Source: Actinomycetota bacterium (GTDB lineage Bacteria > Actinomycetota > Acidimicrobiia > Acidimicrobiales > Iamiaceae). Taken from it: a DNA stretch of 64,000 nucleotides. The number at the start of each line of letters is the position of its first letter. Position 1 is the first letter of the stretch. Below, piece by piece: positions 25,574 to 35,300 of this stretch. The notes under the pieces were generated by a model. That model saw nothing but the letters and a program-made list of their open reading frames with translations, was not told the origin of the DNA and searched no databases. The position numbers and the translations under genes were made by a program. The stretch is taken from the NCBI GenBank assembly GCA_019639075.1, contig JAHBSO010000006.1, positions 78,101 through 142,100 on the forward strand. The letters are read 5' to 3'.

Positions 25574-26357
25574 GGTCCTCCTCGGCACCGTCGCGATCGA
25601 ACCCAACCGCTGGGGCACGATCCGTCCCGACCGGTCGCCGTCCACCCGGCTCTCGGACTGGCTCGACCGCATCGCCACGCTCCCGATCGACGGCATGGAG
25701 GTCTGGGAGGGGCACCTCGCCGGGGTCGACGACGCCGAGCGGGCCAGGGTGCTCGGCGGGCCGGTACCGGTCCGCATCTACAACACCTACGTCGGGTTCG
25801 ACGACCCCGACGACCGGCACCGGCGGTCGGTCGCCGCGGCCGTGGCCGAGAGCGGCGCCCGGGCGGTGAAGTTCAACGTCGGCAACGACCCCGCCGCCGA
25901 GGCCGCCTACGGCGACCGCCTGGCCGTCTGGCTCGACGACCTCCCCGACGACGTCACCGCGATCTGCGAGTGCCACGCCGGCATCTCGATCGCCGAGGAC
26001 CCCACCGTCGCGGCGCGGATCCTCGACACCGCCGGCCCACCCGAGCGGGCGCAGGCGCTGGTGCACACCCACGCCGACGCCGCGCTGCTCGACGCCACGT
26101 TCGACGCCCTCGGCGAACGCGTCACCCACGTCCACGTCAACCACCTCGACACCGCCACGTTCACCCATCCGACCCTCGCCGCCGTCGAGGACGAGCTCGG
26201 CGCCACCGTGGCCCGGCTCCGCGACCACGGCTTCACCGGCTCGTGGACCCTCGAGTTCGTCACCGGGGTCCTCACCGCCGATGACCACCCGGCCGCGCTC
26301 CTCGACGCGGCGGCCGCCGACCTCGACGTGCTCGTCCGCATCCTGGAGGACCCGTGA
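25566..26357 (+). CDS. sugar phosphate isomerase/epimerase-like TIM-barrel protein
   Basis: A 263-residue AP-endonuclease-2 superfamily (xylose-isomerase-like) barrel. Candidate metal ligands are in MEVWEGHLA, ICECHAGIS, LVHTHADA, HVHVNHLD and WTLEFVTG. Members isomerise or epimerise keto-sugars with a divalent metal. It overlaps the flavin enzyme gene by 8 bp and the dehydrogenase gene by 4 bp, so it belongs to the same pathway. Confidence 0.82.
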   Translation: MPEVLLGTVAIEPNRWGTIRPDRSPSTRLSDWLDRIATLPIDGMEVWEGHLAGVDDAERARVLGGPVPVRIYNTYVGFDDPDDRHRRSVAAAVAESGARAVKFNVGNDPAAEAAYGDRLAVWLDDLPDDVTAICECHAGISIAEDPTVAARILDTAGPPERAQALVHTHADAALLDATFDALGERVTHVHVNHLDTATFTHPTLAAVEDELGATVARLRDHGFTGSWTLEFVTGVLTADDHPAALLDAAAADLDVLVRILEDP

Positions 26358-27358
26358 CCGCAGCAGCCCGTCCCCGCATCGCCTTCGCCCACCTCGCCGG
26401 GCTCCGCTTCTTCGACGACGCGGACCTCGCGGCCTTCGCCGAGGTCGGCGAGGTGCTCGACCCCGACCCGATCGGCCGGTGGGACGACCCACGGGCCGGC
26501 GACCTGCTGGCCCGGGCCGATGTGCTCGTCGGCCACTGGGGGTGCCCGCCGATCGACGGGGCGGTGCTCGACCGCGCACCGGACCTCGGGTTGATCGCCT
26601 ACGCCGCCGGCACCGTCAAGGGGACGATCGCACCGGAGGTGTTCGACCGCGTCCGGGTCACCTCGGGGGCGGTGGCCAACGCGGCCCCGGTGGCCGAGTT
26701 CACCCTCGCGATGATCCTCCTGGCCAACAAGGACGTGCTGTGGAACCGAGAGGTGATGCGGGACCCCGCGCTCTTCGCGTCGCGCCGGCTCCGCGCCACC
26801 GAGGTCGGGAACTGGGACAAGACCATCGGCATCGTCGGAGCGTCGCTCGTCGGCCGCCAGCTGATCGACCTGCTGCGCGACTTCCCCCACCTCCGGGTCG
26901 TGGTCTTCGACCCGTTCCTCTCCGACGACGAGGCCGCGTCGATGGGTGTCGAACCGGTGGATCTCCTCGACCTGTGCGAGCGGTCCGACGTCGTGTCGAT
27001 CCACGCCCCCGACCTCCCCACGACGCAGCACATGATCGGTGCGGCCGAGCTGGCGGCCATGAAGGACGGTGCGACGCTGATCAACACCGCTCGGGGGCGT
27101 CTCCTCGACCACGATGCGCTGCTGGCGCACGCCGACCGCATCTCGTCGGTGCTCGACGTCACCCACCCCGAGCCGCTGCCCGAGGACCACCCGTTGCGGG
27201 CCTGCCCCACCGTGTTCCTCACCCCCCACCTCGCGGGGTCGCAGGGGTCGGAGCTGCGGCGCATGGCCGAGCACGCGGTCGACGAGATCGTTCGCTACGC
27301 GGCCGGCGAGCCGGCCCGCCACGCCATCACCCGCGACATGCTCGACCGCATCGCCTGA
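26354..27358 (+). CDS. D-isomer-specific 2-hydroxyacid dehydrogenase family protein
   Basis: A 334-residue NAD-dependent dehydrogenase. The Rossmann glycine loop is GIVGASLVGRQLIDLL, and the catalytic Arg/acid/His fall in NTARGRLLD, THPEPLPEDHP and LTPHLAGSQGSE. It oxidises or reduces a 2-hydroxy or 2-keto acid at the end of the pathway. Last gene of the LacI operon (GTGA overlap with the isomerase), it converges with the DAC gene 7 nt away. Confidence 0.87.
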   Translation: MTAAARPRIAFAHLAGLRFFDDADLAAFAEVGEVLDPDPIGRWDDPRAGDLLARADVLVGHWGCPPIDGAVLDRAPDLGLIAYAAGTVKGTIAPEVFDRVRVTSGAVANAAPVAEFTLAMILLANKDVLWNREVMRDPALFASRRLRATEVGNWDKTIGIVGASLVGRQLIDLLRDFPHLRVVVFDPFLSDDEAASMGVEPVDLLDLCERSDVVSIHAPDLPTTQHMIGAAELAAMKDGATLINTARGRLLDHDALLAHADRISSVLDVTHPEPLPEDHPLRACPTVFLTPHLAGSQGSELRRMAEHAVDEIVRYAAGEPARHAITRDMLDRIA

Positions 27359-27365
27359 CCCGGCA

Positions 27366-28379
27366 TCACTGCTCGGGCGGCTCGCTCTCGAGCACCCGCT
27401 CCTCGTCGTCGGGCTCGGCCGGGGACGCGCCGATGATCTCGCCGCCGCGCAGCACGGTGACCGGACCGTCCTCGCTGACCACGATCACCGTGGCCTTCGG
27501 ATCGTCGAAGCTGTACTGCCGGGCCGACGTGTGCCGCATGCCCTTCAGACCCGCCACGTGAGCCTCGGCATCGTCGCTGGCGATCAGGCGCACCCCGATC
27601 TGGCGGATCGACCCCTCGCTGTCGAAGAACGTCGCGCCGTCGATCTGGGAGAGCGCGTGGCGCAGCGGGGCCAGGTCGGGCGGATGGAGGATGTTGAGCT
27701 CCGGCGGTGCGGGCAGCCGGGCCTCGAAGCTCCCGAGCGGCGAGTCGTCGGGTCGGTAGACGAGGGTGGCGCCGATGCCCCGGGCGCCGAGGTCGTGCAG
27801 CGCGAACGCCACCAGCACGGTCATGACCCGGCCGTCGCCGGGGAACGCCGTGAGCGTGTCGATCCAGGACCACACCGGCGGTTCGTGGTGCCAGCGCATG
27901 CCGTCGTAGCGGAGCACCCCGTGCGCGCCGACGATGCGGACGAGCCCCGCCGGGTGGCGCTGCACGATGGTGGCCCCCATCACCTTGGCCATGACCACCA
28001 GGTCCCGTTCGGAGCCGGCCGCCCGGTCGAGCACGACCCCGGCGTGGTCGCCGTCGGCCCGGAGGAGCATCCAGCTGGACATGCCGTCGGCGTAGCGGTG
28101 GGCACCGTCGACCTTCTCGTTGACGGCCGATGCCCGCCGACGCACGTCGAAGGTGAGGTTCGTGCCCGGCCCCCACGACGCCTCCGGGTTGGTCGGGGCG
28201 ATCATGGCCCCGAAGCTCGGGATCCGCCGCTCGTGCACCTCGGGCCGCAGCGCGTAGTCGAGGGCGCCGACCACCAGCGAGCCGACCGGGTCGTCGGGAT
28301 CGAGGACGAGTCCGGCCTCGGCGACCTCGTCGACCAATCGGGCGATCTGGCGGGGCGATGATCTCTGCCGGGCTCCCAT
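27366..28379 (-). CDS. DisA_N (diadenylate cyclase) domain protein with N-terminal sensor-like domain
   Basis: A 337-residue protein. The C-terminal part (about 190-325) is a DAC domain: DGA motif Asp247-Gly-Ala249 in DGATFFDSEG, and GMRHTSARQYS with Arg282-His283 where DisA/CdaA have RHR, so the third residue is Thr. Catalytic DACs make c-di-AMP from two ATP. The first 190 residues carry no transmembrane helices and no DisA HhH domain. They may be a sensor of the DACN type described for orphan DAC proteins, which is inference. A TAGCCT hexamer 6 nt before ATG 28379 indicates leaderless transcription. Confidence 0.8.
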   Translation of the reverse strand: MGARQRSSPRQIARLVDEVAEAGLVLDPDDPVGSLVVGALDYALRPEVHERRIPSFGAMIAPTNPEASWGPGTNLTFDVRRRASAVNEKVDGAHRYADGMSSWMLLRADGDHAGVVLDRAAGSERDLVVMAKVMGATIVQRHPAGLVRIVGAHGVLRYDGMRWHHEPPVWSWIDTLTAFPGDGRVMTVLVAFALHDLGARGIGATLVYRPDDSPLGSFEARLPAPPELNILHPPDLAPLRHALSQIDGATFFDSEGSIRQIGVRLIASDDAEAHVAGLKGMRHTSARQYSFDDPKATVIVVSEDGPVTVLRGGEIIGASPAEPDDEERVLESEPPEQ

Positions 28380-28385
28380 CGGGCC

Positions 28386-28391
28386 AGGCTA
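28386..28391 (-). promoter_or_regulatory. -10 hexamer of the DAC-domain gene, leaderless
   Basis: TAGCCT on the minus strand ends 6 nt before ATG 28379. No Shine-Dalgarno is visible. Confidence 0.5.
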
Positions 28392-29150
28392 CGGGGGCCG
28401 GCCTGCGACGCGGCGGTGCGGTCGTCGCACCGGACGCCCGGTCACGCGCCGTGGGCGGGTGGCGCGGGGACCGTGGGGGACGGGGCGTCTCGACCCGGGT
28501 TCGCGCGGAGCGAGGGGGCTCGCGCACGGGTGTCACTGAGGGTGACCAAATCGGACAACGTGCAACATATTACATTTTCATGACGACCTGACACCGGTGC
28601 CGCGCCTGGGTCGATCGGCCCAGCGCAGCCGCCTGCGACGAACCTCCGGCAGCCCTCGGCGACGAAGGTGCGCGCCGGGTGGCCGGGTCGTCGTGCGCGC
28701 GGTTGGTGGCAGCCCGGCCGGCCGGATCGACGGTCGCGCCGGCCGTCGAGCGGGCGCGTGTGGAACCGTCGAACGCTCGCCGCGAACCCCTCGCCGCGGT
28801 GGGTGAACCCTGGGGGTCACGGAGTGCGGTCTGGCGCCGGGCCGCGCGTCATCCGGAAGAAACCCGCAGGTCACGATCGGTTCCACTTCCAGCTTGGCCC
28901 GTGGCGGGTGGCCGGTCGCGGATGGTCGCGGCACGAGTGCGCGAACGGGTGCCGTCCGCCCGGGCCGGATCGTCCACCGGCACGCCCCCGTCGCCCGGTC
29001 GAGGAGCGGGCCGATCGACGGGCCCCGCGGCAGCCCGAGGGCCGCGGTGCTCGACGGGCCGGTCGGCTCGGCCCCGGTCGCCCGCGGCACACGAGTCCAC
29101 GTCACGAACGTTTTTTCGGCCTCGGTCACGACGGGGCCCGCCGTTGGTCC
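28392..29150. other. non-coding stretch between DAC gene and DUF1996 leader
   Basis: No convincing gene is present. Open frames on both strands give Arg/Pro/Gly-rich translations without family resemblance. An unusually AT-rich island (28565-28582, CATATTACATTTTCATG) stands out from the GC-rich surround and could hold a promoter, but I cannot define -35/-10 pairs with confidence. A T6 run occurs at 29111-29116. Confidence 0.5.
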
Positions 29151-29156
29151 TATTCT
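29151..29156 (+). promoter_or_regulatory. probable -10 (TATTCT) of the DUF1996 gene
   Basis: TATTCT is the best sigma-A -10 match upstream of the lipoprotein gene. It would start the transcript near 29163 and leave a leader of about 238 nt. The -35 is unclear. Confidence 0.4.
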
Positions 29157-29162
29157 GTAACG

Positions 29163-29400
29163 CGAATGCAATGGTGTCCGCGGGCCACGGCCCTCGCCGC
29201 CGACGATCGGCTCGACGTCGAGCAGATCGAAACCTCCGCCGATCTGTCCACCGTCTCCTCTCCAGCTCGTAGGTGTTCGGAGCACCCGAGCGCACGTCAC
29301 ACCGATTCGTGGCAGGGCCGCTGTCGATTTTCCTCGATTTCCGACGAGGAGCGGCCGATAGGTCAAAAGTCCTGCCCCCGCACCCCGAGGACCAAAGAAC
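29163..29400 (+). promoter_or_regulatory. structured 5' leader that can sequester the ribosome-binding site
   Basis: Nested stems can form near the end of the leader: GGCCGC (29316-29321) with GCGGCC (29351-29356), TCCTCG (29331-29336) with CGAGGA (29345-29350), and GTCCT (29369-29373) with AGGAC (29388-29392). The last stem contains the only Shine-Dalgarno (GAGGA, 29387-29391) for ATG 29401. This is the layout of a translational riboswitch, thermometer or attenuator, but I recognise no known class. Confidence 0.4.
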
Positions 29401-30381
29401 ATGTCGAACAGCACCCGTAGGCTCGCCCCCCTCCTTCTCGGGATCGCGGCGCTCCTGACCCTGTCCGCCTGTGACGGCGTCGCGGTCAACTACAAGGCGA
29501 TGCCGCCGAAGAACCCGGGCTACTCAGGGCCCCGGGTCACGCGAGCGACCTACGCGACGCAGGCACCCGACGACGGCTCCACCGGGGCGTTCCGGATCAA
29601 CTGCTCGCTCAGCCACCAGTCCCACGACGATCCCATCGTCTTCCCGAACAAGCCCTTCGCCACGCACCTGCACTCGTTCTACGGCAACGGCAACACGGCC
29701 GCCGCCACCACGACCCGCACGCTCACCACCTCGGGCAACAGCACCTGCACGGGTGGCACGCTGAACCGCTCCGCCTACTGGGCCCCATCGGTGCTCGACG
29801 CCCGTACGGGCAACCCGGCGCCGACGTTCGGTGAGAACGCGCTGCAGGTCTATTACAAGACCGGCTACCAGGGTGCCGATCCCCGAACCATCCAACGGCC
29901 GCCCACCGGTCTCAAGGTGGTGGCGGGCAGCGCGAAGTCGACCGCCGCCCAGAGCATGGTCCGCTACTCCTGCGAGGGCGCCCACCCGGTCGCGGCGCAG
30001 GCGACCTTCCCGAACTGCGCGGCCGGCGACCGGTTCATCATGTCGGTCGAGTTCCCCGCCTGCTGGGACGGTCGCAACCTCGACTCCCCCGACCACAAGG
30101 CCCACATGGCCTACGGCACCTGGGGCAAGGGCTGCCCGTCGAGCCACCCGGTGGCGATCCCGGTCATCACCCAGAACTACCGCTACGTCGTGCCCAATTC
30201 CGGCATGCGGGACTGGCGTCTCGCGTCCGACATGTACTCCGGCCCGGCCGGGTACTCGGGCCACGCGGACCTCTGGGTGGCGTGGGACACCAACACGATG
30301 GACCGAGTGGTCCGCAACTGCCTCCGCACGAGCATGGACTGCCGCATGAACCTTCTCGGCGACGGCGAGATGCTGTACTAG
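29401..30381 (+). CDS. DUF1996 domain lipoprotein
   Basis: A 326-residue secreted protein with a lipobox LTLSAC (lipidated Cys25) after a hydrophobic signal, then a DUF1996 domain. The family motifs HLHSFYGN, CTGGTLNRSAYWAPSV and HKAHMAYG are present, and many cysteines probably form disulfides outside the cell. DUF1996 proteins occur in fungi and actinobacteria; the aromatic/His-rich surface suggests carbohydrate interaction, but no activity is known to me. It precedes the polysaccharide locus and is followed by a hairpin. Confidence 0.88.
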   Translation: MSNSTRRLAPLLLGIAALLTLSACDGVAVNYKAMPPKNPGYSGPRVTRATYATQAPDDGSTGAFRINCSLSHQSHDDPIVFPNKPFATHLHSFYGNGNTAAATTTRTLTTSGNSTCTGGTLNRSAYWAPSVLDARTGNPAPTFGENALQVYYKTGYQGADPRTIQRPPTGLKVVAGSAKSTAAQSMVRYSCEGAHPVAAQATFPNCAAGDRFIMSVEFPACWDGRNLDSPDHKAHMAYGTWGKGCPSSHPVAIPVITQNYRYVVPNSGMRDWRLASDMYSGPAGYSGHADLWVAWDTNTMDRVVRNCLRTSMDCRMNLLGDGEMLY

Positions 30382-30390
30382 GCGCGACGA

Positions 30391-30424
30391 GCCTGCGTCG
30401 CTCCCCACGGGGTGCGGCGCAGGC
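30391..30424 (+). terminator. hairpin terminator after the DUF1996 gene
   Basis: GCCTGCG (30391-30397) and CGCAGGC (30418-30424) form a perfect 7-bp stem with an inner CCCC/GGGG stem. There is no T-tract, as is common in GC-rich actinobacteria. Confidence 0.6.
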
Positions 30425-30467
30425 GTTGCCCCGTCATCGGTGACGGGCCGGCACCGAGAAGGACCCC

Positions 30468-32309
30468 ATGGAACTAGCCATCGTCTCGAGCGCGATCCGT
30501 CGCTACTGGTGGCTGGTCGCGGTGATGGCGCTGCTCGGCGGTACCGCGGCGACGTTCCTGAGCCCGAGCGGCTCCGAGGGCTACACCTCGCAGGCCATCC
30601 TGCTCATCCAGGCTCCGAGCGACTCCTCCCAGGTGATGAGCTCCACCGAGGCCGACCGCTACGTGCGCGGCCAGGTCACCGTGCTGGGTTCGGAGGTCCT
30701 CGCCGAGCGGGTGGCGGAGCGGGTCGGGGGCGACGTCACCGGCTCGGCGGTGTCGTCCTGGACCTCGTTCACCCACGACGCGCTCACCGACGTCGTCCAC
30801 GTCGAGGTCACCACCGACGATCCGAAGCTCTCGCAGGAGGTGGGCAACGCCTACCTCGACATCTACTTCGAGTCGCTGCGGTCCCAGATCGAGGACGCCC
30901 AACGGCCCGAGATCGAGCAGCTCGACGCCCAGATCGAGACGTTGCGGACGCAGCTGGCCGAGGTCGACGACGACATCGACCAGGCGCTGTCGCAGTACCT
31001 CGGGCGCGACACGGTCCCCACCATCGAGCAGGTCGCGCCGTCGCTGGCCTCCCGCAAGGACGTCCTGCTGGCGCAGTACTACAACGTCCTCGAGACGAAG
31101 AACGAGCTGGAGACCAACGCCCGGATGCGGGTCTCCAGCGAGATCGTGCAGCGGGCCAGCCTCCCGGATGCCCCCACCGGCTCCTCGGGCAACCTGTTGC
31201 AGGTGGCCGGCATCGTCGTCGGCGCCATGCTCGGCGCCTTCGCCGCGATGATCGCGGCTCGCCTCTCCACCCGGGTCCTCGGCGACGAGGAGATCGCCAC
31301 CCTCCTCGAGCACCCCGTGGTCGGGCGCCTGCCGTACCAGAAGGACCTCGCGTCGGGGCCGATGGACGTCCTGTCGCGCCGTCTCCCGGCGCCGGCCGGC
31401 GCGTTCGTCAAGCGGATCTGCGTCCGCTCGGCCGCGACCGGCCGGGACGACGACGAGGCGATGCTGATGGTCCTCGTGACCGGCACCCAGTCGCGGGCCG
31501 GCACCACCACCCTCGCCGCGGCGATGGCCCGCCAGTTCGCCGAGTCCGGCAGCAAGGCGATGTTCGTCGACGCCGATCCCCGCCAGCGGGTGGCCACCGG
31601 CAAGGGCGGCGGGACCGAGAAGGTGTCGCTGACCGACACGATGGGTCTGCTCGACGGCCAGCTCGGCGTGATGTCGATCCACGAGCTCGGTCGGACCGGC
31701 CTCGGGCGCATCCGCCACGTCATCGACGATCTCTGGGACGAGTTGTCCAAGCGGGAGGCGGAGGTGGCGGTGATCGACGGCGGGGCGCTGCTCGAGTCCT
31801 CGTTGGCCGTCGCCCTGGCCCGGCGCTGCGACGTCGTGGTCATGACGGTGCCCGAGACCCAGGAGATGGGCGGCCTCGCCGCCGCCGGCCGCGACCTGCG
31901 GGACCTCGACGTCCTGCCGGTCCGGACCATGCGCCACCAGATCTGGGACCGGCTCGGCTCGGTGTGGGCCCGGTACCGGTACCGGTCCACGCTCGCCGAG
32001 CCCCCGGTGGCCCGAGGGGCCACCCCGCCGCGCGCCCACGGGTTCCCGTCGGCCCCACCCCTCGCGGCGGAGCCGGCCCACCCGAGTCCGTCCGATGCTC
32101 CCGCCGAGCCGGGCGCCGTCGCCAAGGCGGGCAAGAAGCCGCCGCTCGCGCCGCCGCTGTCGCGTGGGGCGACCACGAAGGCCGGCGGGTCCGGTCGTCC
32201 ACCGCTCGCCTCGGACGACGGTGAGGACGACGAACCGGCGAGCGACGAGGACGGCGCCTCGGAGACCGCGCCCCTCGGTGGGGGCAAGCCGCCCATGTCG
32301 CGCCGCTGA
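30468..32309 (+). CDS. Wzz/BY-kinase-like polysaccharide chain-length protein with altered P-loop
   Basis: A 613-residue protein with a Wzz-type N-terminus: TM1 about residues 13-33, an extracellular coiled-coil-rich part about 40-235 (QLDAQIETLRTQLAEVDDDID), and TM2 about 244-264. A cytosolic ParA/BY-kinase-like domain follows. Its Walker A reads GTQSRAGTTTLA (about 338-349), with Thr where the invariant Lys should be; a Walker A'-like FVDADPRQ follows. The C-terminal 120 residues are Pro/Ala/acidic and lack the tyrosine cluster of BY-kinases. It probably sets chain length or nucleates the export complex without classical kinase activity. Confidence 0.82.
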   Translation: MELAIVSSAIRRYWWLVAVMALLGGTAATFLSPSGSEGYTSQAILLIQAPSDSSQVMSSTEADRYVRGQVTVLGSEVLAERVAERVGGDVTGSAVSSWTSFTHDALTDVVHVEVTTDDPKLSQEVGNAYLDIYFESLRSQIEDAQRPEIEQLDAQIETLRTQLAEVDDDIDQALSQYLGRDTVPTIEQVAPSLASRKDVLLAQYYNVLETKNELETNARMRVSSEIVQRASLPDAPTGSSGNLLQVAGIVVGAMLGAFAAMIAARLSTRVLGDEEIATLLEHPVVGRLPYQKDLASGPMDVLSRRLPAPAGAFVKRICVRSAATGRDDDEAMLMVLVTGTQSRAGTTTLAAAMARQFAESGSKAMFVDADPRQRVATGKGGGTEKVSLTDTMGLLDGQLGVMSIHELGRTGLGRIRHVIDDLWDELSKREAEVAVIDGGALLESSLAVALARRCDVVVMTVPETQEMGGLAAAGRDLRDLDVLPVRTMRHQIWDRLGSVWARYRYRSTLAEPPVARGATPPRAHGFPSAPPLAAEPAHPSPSDAPAEPGAVAKAGKKPPLAPPLSRGATTKAGGSGRPPLASDDGEDDEPASDEDGASETAPLGGGKPPMSRR

Positions 32310-32351
32310 TCCTCCGGCGACCGGATCGCCGGCGCGGCGCAGCGGGAGGAC

Positions 32352-35300
32352 TCAGTCGGTGGCGGTCGGAGCGTCGGCCCGGTCGAGGGTCTCGCGCAGG
32401 TGGCCGGCCAATACCCGGACGTGGGGTTCGAGCACGGCGCTGTCGTGGGTGCCGGGCACCTCGGTCACGTCGACCCGCTCGCACCACGGCCCCCAGCCGT
32501 TGTCGTCGAAGATGAATCGCCGGTCGATGTTGATCTGTCGGTCGGGGCCGAACACGTGCAGCGGGTCGAGCTTGGGGCGGAACAGGGTCAGCACGCCGGG
32601 GTAGTGGCGCATCTCGTAGCGCTCGAGCGCCCGGTAGAAGCCCTGTTCGATCTCGGTCGAGTGGAGGGTGCCGCTGTCGGTCTCGGTCGTGCCCCCATCG
32701 CGACGACGTCGCTTCTCCTGTTCCCAGCGGACCCGGTTGACCGCCCACTGCTTCACCCAGCTCACCCCTTCCCGGGAGAGGTTGTCGCGCTGGATCTTCG
32801 CCCGGTCGAGCACGGTGAGCGGCGGGTTGAACGGGGTCGGCGTGTCGAGGAGCACCACCGCACCGACCTCCTCGCCGGCGTCGCGGAGTTGCAGCGCCAT
32901 CTCCACCGCCGTGATGCCGCCACCGGAGAAGCCGCCCAGGAGGTACGGACCGTGCGGCTGGACCGTCCGGATCTCCTCGAGGTACGCACGGGCCATCACG
33001 ACGAAGTCGTCGTGGGGCTCCTCACCGCCGTAGAGGCCCTGGGCCTGCACCCCGAAGAAGGGCCGGTCGGAGCCGATGCGGTGGGCGAGGTGGCGCAGGT
33101 TCATGACGTTGCCGAACATGCCGGCGACGAGGAAGAACGGATGGCCCGGACCGCCCTCGCCGGGGTGCATGGCCACGAGGTGGCGGTACCGGGGGCGGGT
33201 ACCGACCACGATGGGCCCGCCCTCCTCGTCCTGGTCGTCGGTGCCGTCGTCGGGGCGGGCGTCGCGGATCAGCGCGGCGACCGCCTCGATCGTCGGGGCG
33301 TCGAAGAGCACCGACACCGGGAAGTCGACCGAGAACAGCTTGCGGATCCGGGCGAACAGCCGCACCGCGATGAGGCTGTGGCCGCCGAGCTCGAAGAAGT
33401 CGTCGCGGACGCCGACCTGGCGGATTCCCAGCAGCTCCTGCCAGAGCGAGACCAGGGTGCTCTCCATCTCGTCCCGGGGTTCGACGTAGTCCACGTCGAT
33501 GTCGGGTCGGGCGAAGACGACGTCGCCCTGGGCATCGCCGCGGAGCTGGTCGGCGGCGACGCGCGCCGCCTGGTCGCGCAGGGCCGTCAGGTCCATCGAG
33601 GTGACGTAGCGGACGGGGACCGGACGCATGCGGATCACCCGGCCGAAGGCCCGGGCGCCCTCGTCGGCCCCGATGCCCTGGCTGACGTTGTGCCGGAGCA
33701 GCAGCTCGGCGGGGGAGGCGTGGCCGGACGAGGTCGAGGCGTCGCGCTCGATCTCGCCGGCCATCGGTGCCGGTGCCACCTCCAGCGGTCCGTCGAGGCG
33801 GCGGATCGAGAACCCGCGCACCTCCAGGACGACGGTGCCGTCCGGGTCGCAGAGGTCGACGTCGAAGGTGGCGACCCCGTCATCGGATCCGTCGGTCGGA
33901 CGGATCCGGGCGACCGCCACCACGTCGGCGCCGAGGCGACCGAACGCCCGGATCCGGTCGTAGCGGATCGGGACCCAGAGCGTGGCGCCGGTGTACCCGA
34001 GGACGAGGTCCATGGCGAACCCGGTGCCGAGGTCGACGAGCGCGGGGTGCAGCCCGACGTCGTCCAGGTCTCCGGCGAAGCGGTCGGCGAGGTGGAGGTG
34101 GGCCACCGACACGCCGTCGCCCTGCCTGACCTTGGTGACGACGTCCCACCGGGGACCGAAGTGGAGGTGGTCCTGCTGCGCGGTCCGGGTCGGTCGGGCG
34201 GACGGGTCGGGGCCGGCCGCCGCTTCGACGTCGACTGCCGGGGGCCGGTCCAGCTCGCGCAGGCGGATCGTGGCTTCGGCGGTGGTGACCCGACCGGGGC
34301 TGGCGGCCCTCGTGGCTCCCTCGGCGTCGGTCGTCTCGGGCGCGACGGCCTGGCGGACGTGGAACCGGTAGCCGTCGACCACCGGGGTGAGGACGACCTG
34401 CGCGTCGAGCTCGTCGCCGGTCGGGGCCAGCGGACGGAGGAACAGGAGGTCCGACAGCTCGAAGGGCCGATCGATGCCGAGCTCGGCGAGCGCGGCCCTG
34501 GCCAACTCCGGGTACCCGGCGCCGGGCAGCAGCGCCTCGTCGGCCGCGGTGCGGTGCTCGTCGAGCGCCCACGTGGTGGCGACCGGCCATCGGGCGTCGA
34601 GGCGCGTGACGCCCCGACGATCGGTGACGACGGTGTCGAACAGGATGTGCGCCGCCGGGCGCGGCTCCGGTTCGTCGTCGGCGACGGCCTCCGCGGCCAT
34701 GCCCACGTCGCCCCACACGCCCCAGCCGAGCGTCAGGTAGTGCGTTTCGCCGTGGGCGTGCCGGGCGCCGGACAGCGCGTCGAGGAACGAGTTGGCGGCC
34801 ACGTAGTCGACCTGACCGATCGGCGCGGTGATCGTGCTGGTCGAGCCGAAGAGCACGAACAGGTCGAGCTCCTCGTCGGCGAGGACCTCCTCGAGGACGA
34901 GGGTGCCGTACACCTTCGGACCGAGGACCTCGTCGATGTCGGTGAGGTCCTTGCCGATCAGGGGGCCGTCGTCGATGACGCCGGCGGCGTGGACGACCGC
35001 GTCGATGCCGCCGTGGGTGCGGCGGACCTCGTCCACCACCATCCGCATCTCGTCGGCGTCGGTGACGTCGCCGTGCTGCACGGTGACGTCGACGCCCTGT
35101 GCTTCCAGGTCGAGCAACCCGGCCAGCCGGCGCCCGGTCCCGTCGCCGACCTTGGCCCGCTCGTCCCAGGAGGCCCGGTCGGGGAGCTCGCCCCGGGTGA
35201 GCAGCACGATGCGGGCGCCCACCGACTCGTGGAGGGCACGGGCGATCGTGAGACCGATGCCGCCGAGGCCGCCCGTGATGAGCACGGTGCCCCCGGGGCG

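Noticed and set aside
29332..29349. Hairpin CCTCG/CGAGG as an intrinsic terminator
   Set aside because: It has no T-tract and lies within the leader of the downstream gene; it fits better as part of the nested leader structure.
29157..29400. Known riboswitch (c-di-AMP ydaO or c-di-GMP GEMM) in the DUF1996 leader
   Set aside because: The consensus cores of those classes, as I remember them, are not visible. Without an Infernal search it is reported only as an unclassified structured leader.
28578..29489. Several overlapping frames of 150-303 codons on both strands in the 1 kb gap
   Set aside because: Composition is dominated by Arg, Pro, Gly and Ala, no frame shows consistent third-position bias with a ribosome site, and one overlaps the DUF1996 signal peptide.
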